A stretch of DNA of 7,409 nucleotides, taken from contig JAAYZH010000041.1 of the NCBI GenBank assembly GCA_012514965.1, positions 1 through 7,409 of the forward strand, read 5' to 3'. Numbering within the stretch: position 1 is the first letter of the stretch; each line of letters starts with the position of its first letter. The position numbers and the translations under genes are program-made. This document shows, one piece after another, positions 5,839 to 7,409 of this stretch. This stretch comes from Clostridiaceae bacterium. GTDB taxonomy: Bacteria; Bacillota; Clostridia; Saccharofermentanales; Fastidiosipilaceae. The notes under the pieces are model-generated. The model worked only from the letters and a program-made list of their open reading frames with translations. It was not told the DNA's origin and did not search any database.

Positions 5839-6177
5839 TTACTCCCGGACGAAATCCTTGCGCATCGGCGTAAAAATATCCAGCAGCACACCTGCTTCCA
5901 GGCACACACAACCGTGCTCGACCGCGTCTGTCTTGAGCATCGTATCACCCGCCCGGACGATCTTCTTCTCGCCTTCAATCTCAAACTCAAACGCGCCGCT
6001 CACTACGTAGGTGATCTGCGTGTGCGGATGGCTGTGCAAAGCGCCTACCGCGCCGGTATCGAAGCTGTTTTCGACACACATCAGGTCAGCGGAATACGCA
6101 AGCACTCTGCGTGTCACACCAGGCGCTGCTGCATCGGCTTGCGTGTCCTCATGAAATACCCAACGATCGTTTTGCAT
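5839..6177 (-). CDS. Small single-domain cupin, KdgF-like
   Basis: This 112-residue protein is a single cupin barrel. Motif 1 is GALHSHPHTQITYVVSG (46-62), with His48, His50 and Gln54 as likely metal ligands. His88 in AVEHGCVCLEAG supplies the fourth ligand of motif 2. The HxHx3Q arrangement, the length and the C-terminal LLDIFTPMRKDF segment are what I know from KdgF proteins. These linearise 4,5-unsaturated uronates from pectin or alginate to 5-keto-4-deoxyuronate. I infer a KdgF-like activity, but small cupins also serve as sugar isomerases, mutarotases or uncharacterised proteins. ATG 6177 is chosen because GGAGG (6185-6189) is 7 bases upstream; the TTG at 6198 would place that site inside the gene. 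It sits 50 bases after manA and 90 bases before the galactosidase, so it is probably co-transcribed with both. Confidence 0.85.
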   Translation of the reverse strand: MQNDRWVFHEDTQADAAAPGVTRRVLAYSADLMCVENSFDTGAVGALHSHPHTQITYVVSGAFEFEIEGEKKIVRAGDTMLKTDAVEHGCVCLEAGVLLDIFTPMRKDFVRE

Positions 6178-6205
6178 ACTAGATCCTCCATTAGTCAAGT
6201 GATTC

Positions 6206-6224
6206 TTTGGCCGCGACGGCCAAA
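6206..6224 (-). repeat. Perfect 8-bp inverted repeat between manA and the cupin gene
   Basis: TTTGGCCG (6206-6213) and CGGCCAAA (6217-6224) are perfect inverted arms around CGA. In RNA this is a tight 8-bp stem with a three-base loop, only 3 bases after the manA stop codon. No T tract follows on either strand, so it is not a standard terminator. It may protect or mark the 3' end of the manA message, or be a protein-binding palindrome. Confidence 0.6.
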
Positions 6225-6227
6225 ATG

Positions 6228-7166
6228 CTACATATGCGCAGTGATCAGGGACAGCTGCCCCTCGAAGTGCAGGTCGCCGCAGCCATATGGCGCGACGAAG
6301 TGGTCCCCCCTGCGTAGCGACTCACCGTTTACAGCTCCCTCACCAGCGAGGACGCTGACCGTCATAAACGAGTGCGGCTGGGGCAAGGTCAACTCCGTGT
6401 GGACGTCCCATTTCTCGACCGTAAACTGCGCGTTGCTGACCAGGCGCTGGTGCGAGTAGCCGTCCTCGTGCCGCACAGCACCGGCTGTCGCCTGTGGCCG
6501 GTGAGGGCAGGTGATCACATCAAGGCTTTGCTGCAGATGGAGTTCGCGCGGCTGCCCGTCCTGCAGGCGGTCGTAGTCATAGAGCCGGTAGGTCACATCG
6601 CTGTTTTGCTGGATTTCGAGCAGCAGAGTGCCTTTGCGGATCGCATGGACAGTCCCGGCCGGGACAAAGAAAAAGTCTCCTTTGGCCAAAGGCAAGACCT
6701 GGATCAGCTGCTCCCATTCTTCCCGAGCCACCATACGCTCGAGCTCGTCCGGTGTTGCAGCCGTGTGGCCGATCACGATGTCCGCGTCTTCATCACAGTC
6801 CAAAACATACCAGCACTCGGTCTTGCCCAGCGCTCCGTTCTCATGGATCCGGGCGTAGGGATCGTCCGGGTGCACTTGAATGCTTAAGTGCTCGTTCGCG
6901 TCGATGACTTTCACCAGCAAGGGAAACTTCTCACCAGGCAGATTACCGAACAAGTCGCGGCGTTCCTGCCACAGCTCCCACAGACCGCGGCCGGCGAAAC
7001 TGCCGCGCGTGACCAAGCTCTGCTGCTCTTCGTTCGCGCTGACCACCCAGGCCTCGCCGGTGTGATCCCCCCCGGTCTCGTAGCCATAAAGCTCCTTGAG
7101 CTTCGTGCCGCCCCAGATAACTTCGCGACAATAGGGCTTCAGAAATAGTAGTTCGGGTGTTTGCAT
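6228..7166 (-). CDS. manA: Mannose-6-phosphate isomerase, class I
   Basis: This 312-residue zinc enzyme interconverts mannose-6-phosphate and fructose-6-phosphate in the cytoplasm. It has the short length typical of Bacillus-type ManA rather than the roughly 390 residues of the enterobacterial form. The N-terminus has PYCREVIWGGTKL (11-23). Zinc ligands are visible as Gln97 and His99 in LSIQVHPDD, Glu117 in GKTECWYVLD and His174 in VPAGTVHAI. The signature EIQQNSDVTYRLYDYDR (184-200) carries the conserved arginine, Arg194. A C-terminal cupin-like domain with the usual GEGAVNGE segment follows. The ATG has GAGAGAGG (7173-7180) six bases upstream. It is the first complete gene of the cluster and would deliver mannose units from the degraded glycan to glycolysis, or make mannose-6-phosphate for biosynthesis. 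Confidence 0.94.
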   Translation of the reverse strand: MQTPELLFLKPYCREVIWGGTKLKELYGYETGGDHTGEAWVVSANEEQQSLVTRGSFAGRGLWELWQERRDLFGNLPGEKFPLLVKVIDANEHLSIQVHPDDPYARIHENGALGKTECWYVLDCDEDADIVIGHTAATPDELERMVAREEWEQLIQVLPLAKGDFFFVPAGTVHAIRKGTLLLEIQQNSDVTYRLYDYDRLQDGQPRELHLQQSLDVITCPHRPQATAGAVRHEDGYSHQRLVSNAQFTVEKWDVHTELTLPQPHSFMTVSVLAGEGAVNGESLRRGDHFVAPYGCGDLHFEGQLSLITAHM

Positions 7167-7256
7167 TGCGTGCCTCTCTCTGTTTGCGCAGGATAGCCGC
7201 CGGCCCGGATGTAGTCCAAAGCCAATCGCCGCGTGCGCTATAGATGTCCTTCTAGC

Positions 7257-7409
7257 TTACGCAATGTACTGCGTTTTGTCTGTGCCTTCTGTGAATTTAT
7301 GATTGAAGTTGCGGGCCGTCAAGACGCGTGCCACGCTGTCATAAACAGGCTCTCTTAGCTTAACGGATTCGGCGAAGGCGGCAAGGTCAGAGAAGTCGCC
7401 GGCGGAGCC
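7257..7409 (-). CDS. C-terminal 50 codons of an unidentified upstream gene
   Basis: Reading the minus strand from the right edge gives an uninterrupted frame of 50 codons ending in TAA (7259-7257), with C or G favoured at third positions as in the neighbouring genes. The peptide ends TARNFNHKFTEGTDKTQYIA. It has a soluble, charged, helical look and no membrane segment. I cannot assign a family. It stops 90 bases before the manA start with no clear terminator between them, so it is probably the preceding member of the same operon. A chance open frame of this length is possible. Confidence 0.5.
   Translation of the reverse strand, partial: GSAGDFSDLAAFAESVKLREPVYDSVARVLTARNFNHKFTEGTDKTQYIA

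Noticed and set aside
6206..6224. Intrinsic terminator after manA
   Set aside because: The stem is perfect, but no T tract follows on either strand and the next gene starts within 30 bases. It is kept as a hairpin only.

Overview
This is a moderately GC-rich bacterial window with every confident gene on the minus strand, so transcription runs from high to low coordinates. It is a sugar-catabolism cluster. The Bacillota (Firmicutes)-like flavour is an inference. It rests on strong purine-rich ribosome binding sites (AAGGAGG, GGAGG, AGGAG), a CcpA cre-like box, a short Bacillus-type mannose-6-phosphate isomerase and a zinc-cysteine GH42 galactosidase. No rRNA, tRNA, CRISPR array, IS element or phage gene was seen.

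Layout in transcription order. The right edge (7409 to 7257) carries the last 50 codons of an unidentified gene. Next come a class I mannose-6-phosphate isomerase (7166-6228), a small KdgF-like cupin (6177-5839) and a GH42 beta-galactosidase (5748-3691). A 513-base gene-free stretch (3178-3690) then splits the cluster. It contains an AT-rich core and, near its downstream end, a cre-like operator. The second half has two TIM-barrel sugar isomerase/epimerase-family enzymes (3177-2407 and 2270-1356), with an internal promoter candidate between them. The last gene is a Gfo/Idh/MocA NAD(P)-dependent oxidoreductase (1342-254), followed by a good intrinsic terminator (158-194). Beyond it lie a G-rich 9-bp tandem repeat (64-98) and possibly the first 20 codons of another minus-strand gene (62 to 1).

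How the genes may work together (inference). GH42 would release beta-linked galactose from an imported oligosaccharide. ManA would feed mannose-6-phosphate into glycolysis as fructose-6-phosphate. The cupin resembles enzymes that open unsaturated uronates. The oxidoreductase plus two xylose-isomerase-like TIM barrels is the enzyme combination known from 3-keto-sugar routes (levoglucosan and C-glycoside catabolism) and inositol-type pathways. The combined set suggests breakdown of a mixed or modified plant or microbial glycan rather than simple lactose use. No transporter, sugar kinase or regulator is in the window, so the true substrate cannot be read from it. The most interesting points are this enzyme combination, the cre-like box, the G-rich repeat in front of a possible start codon, and two look-alike intercistronic hairpins.
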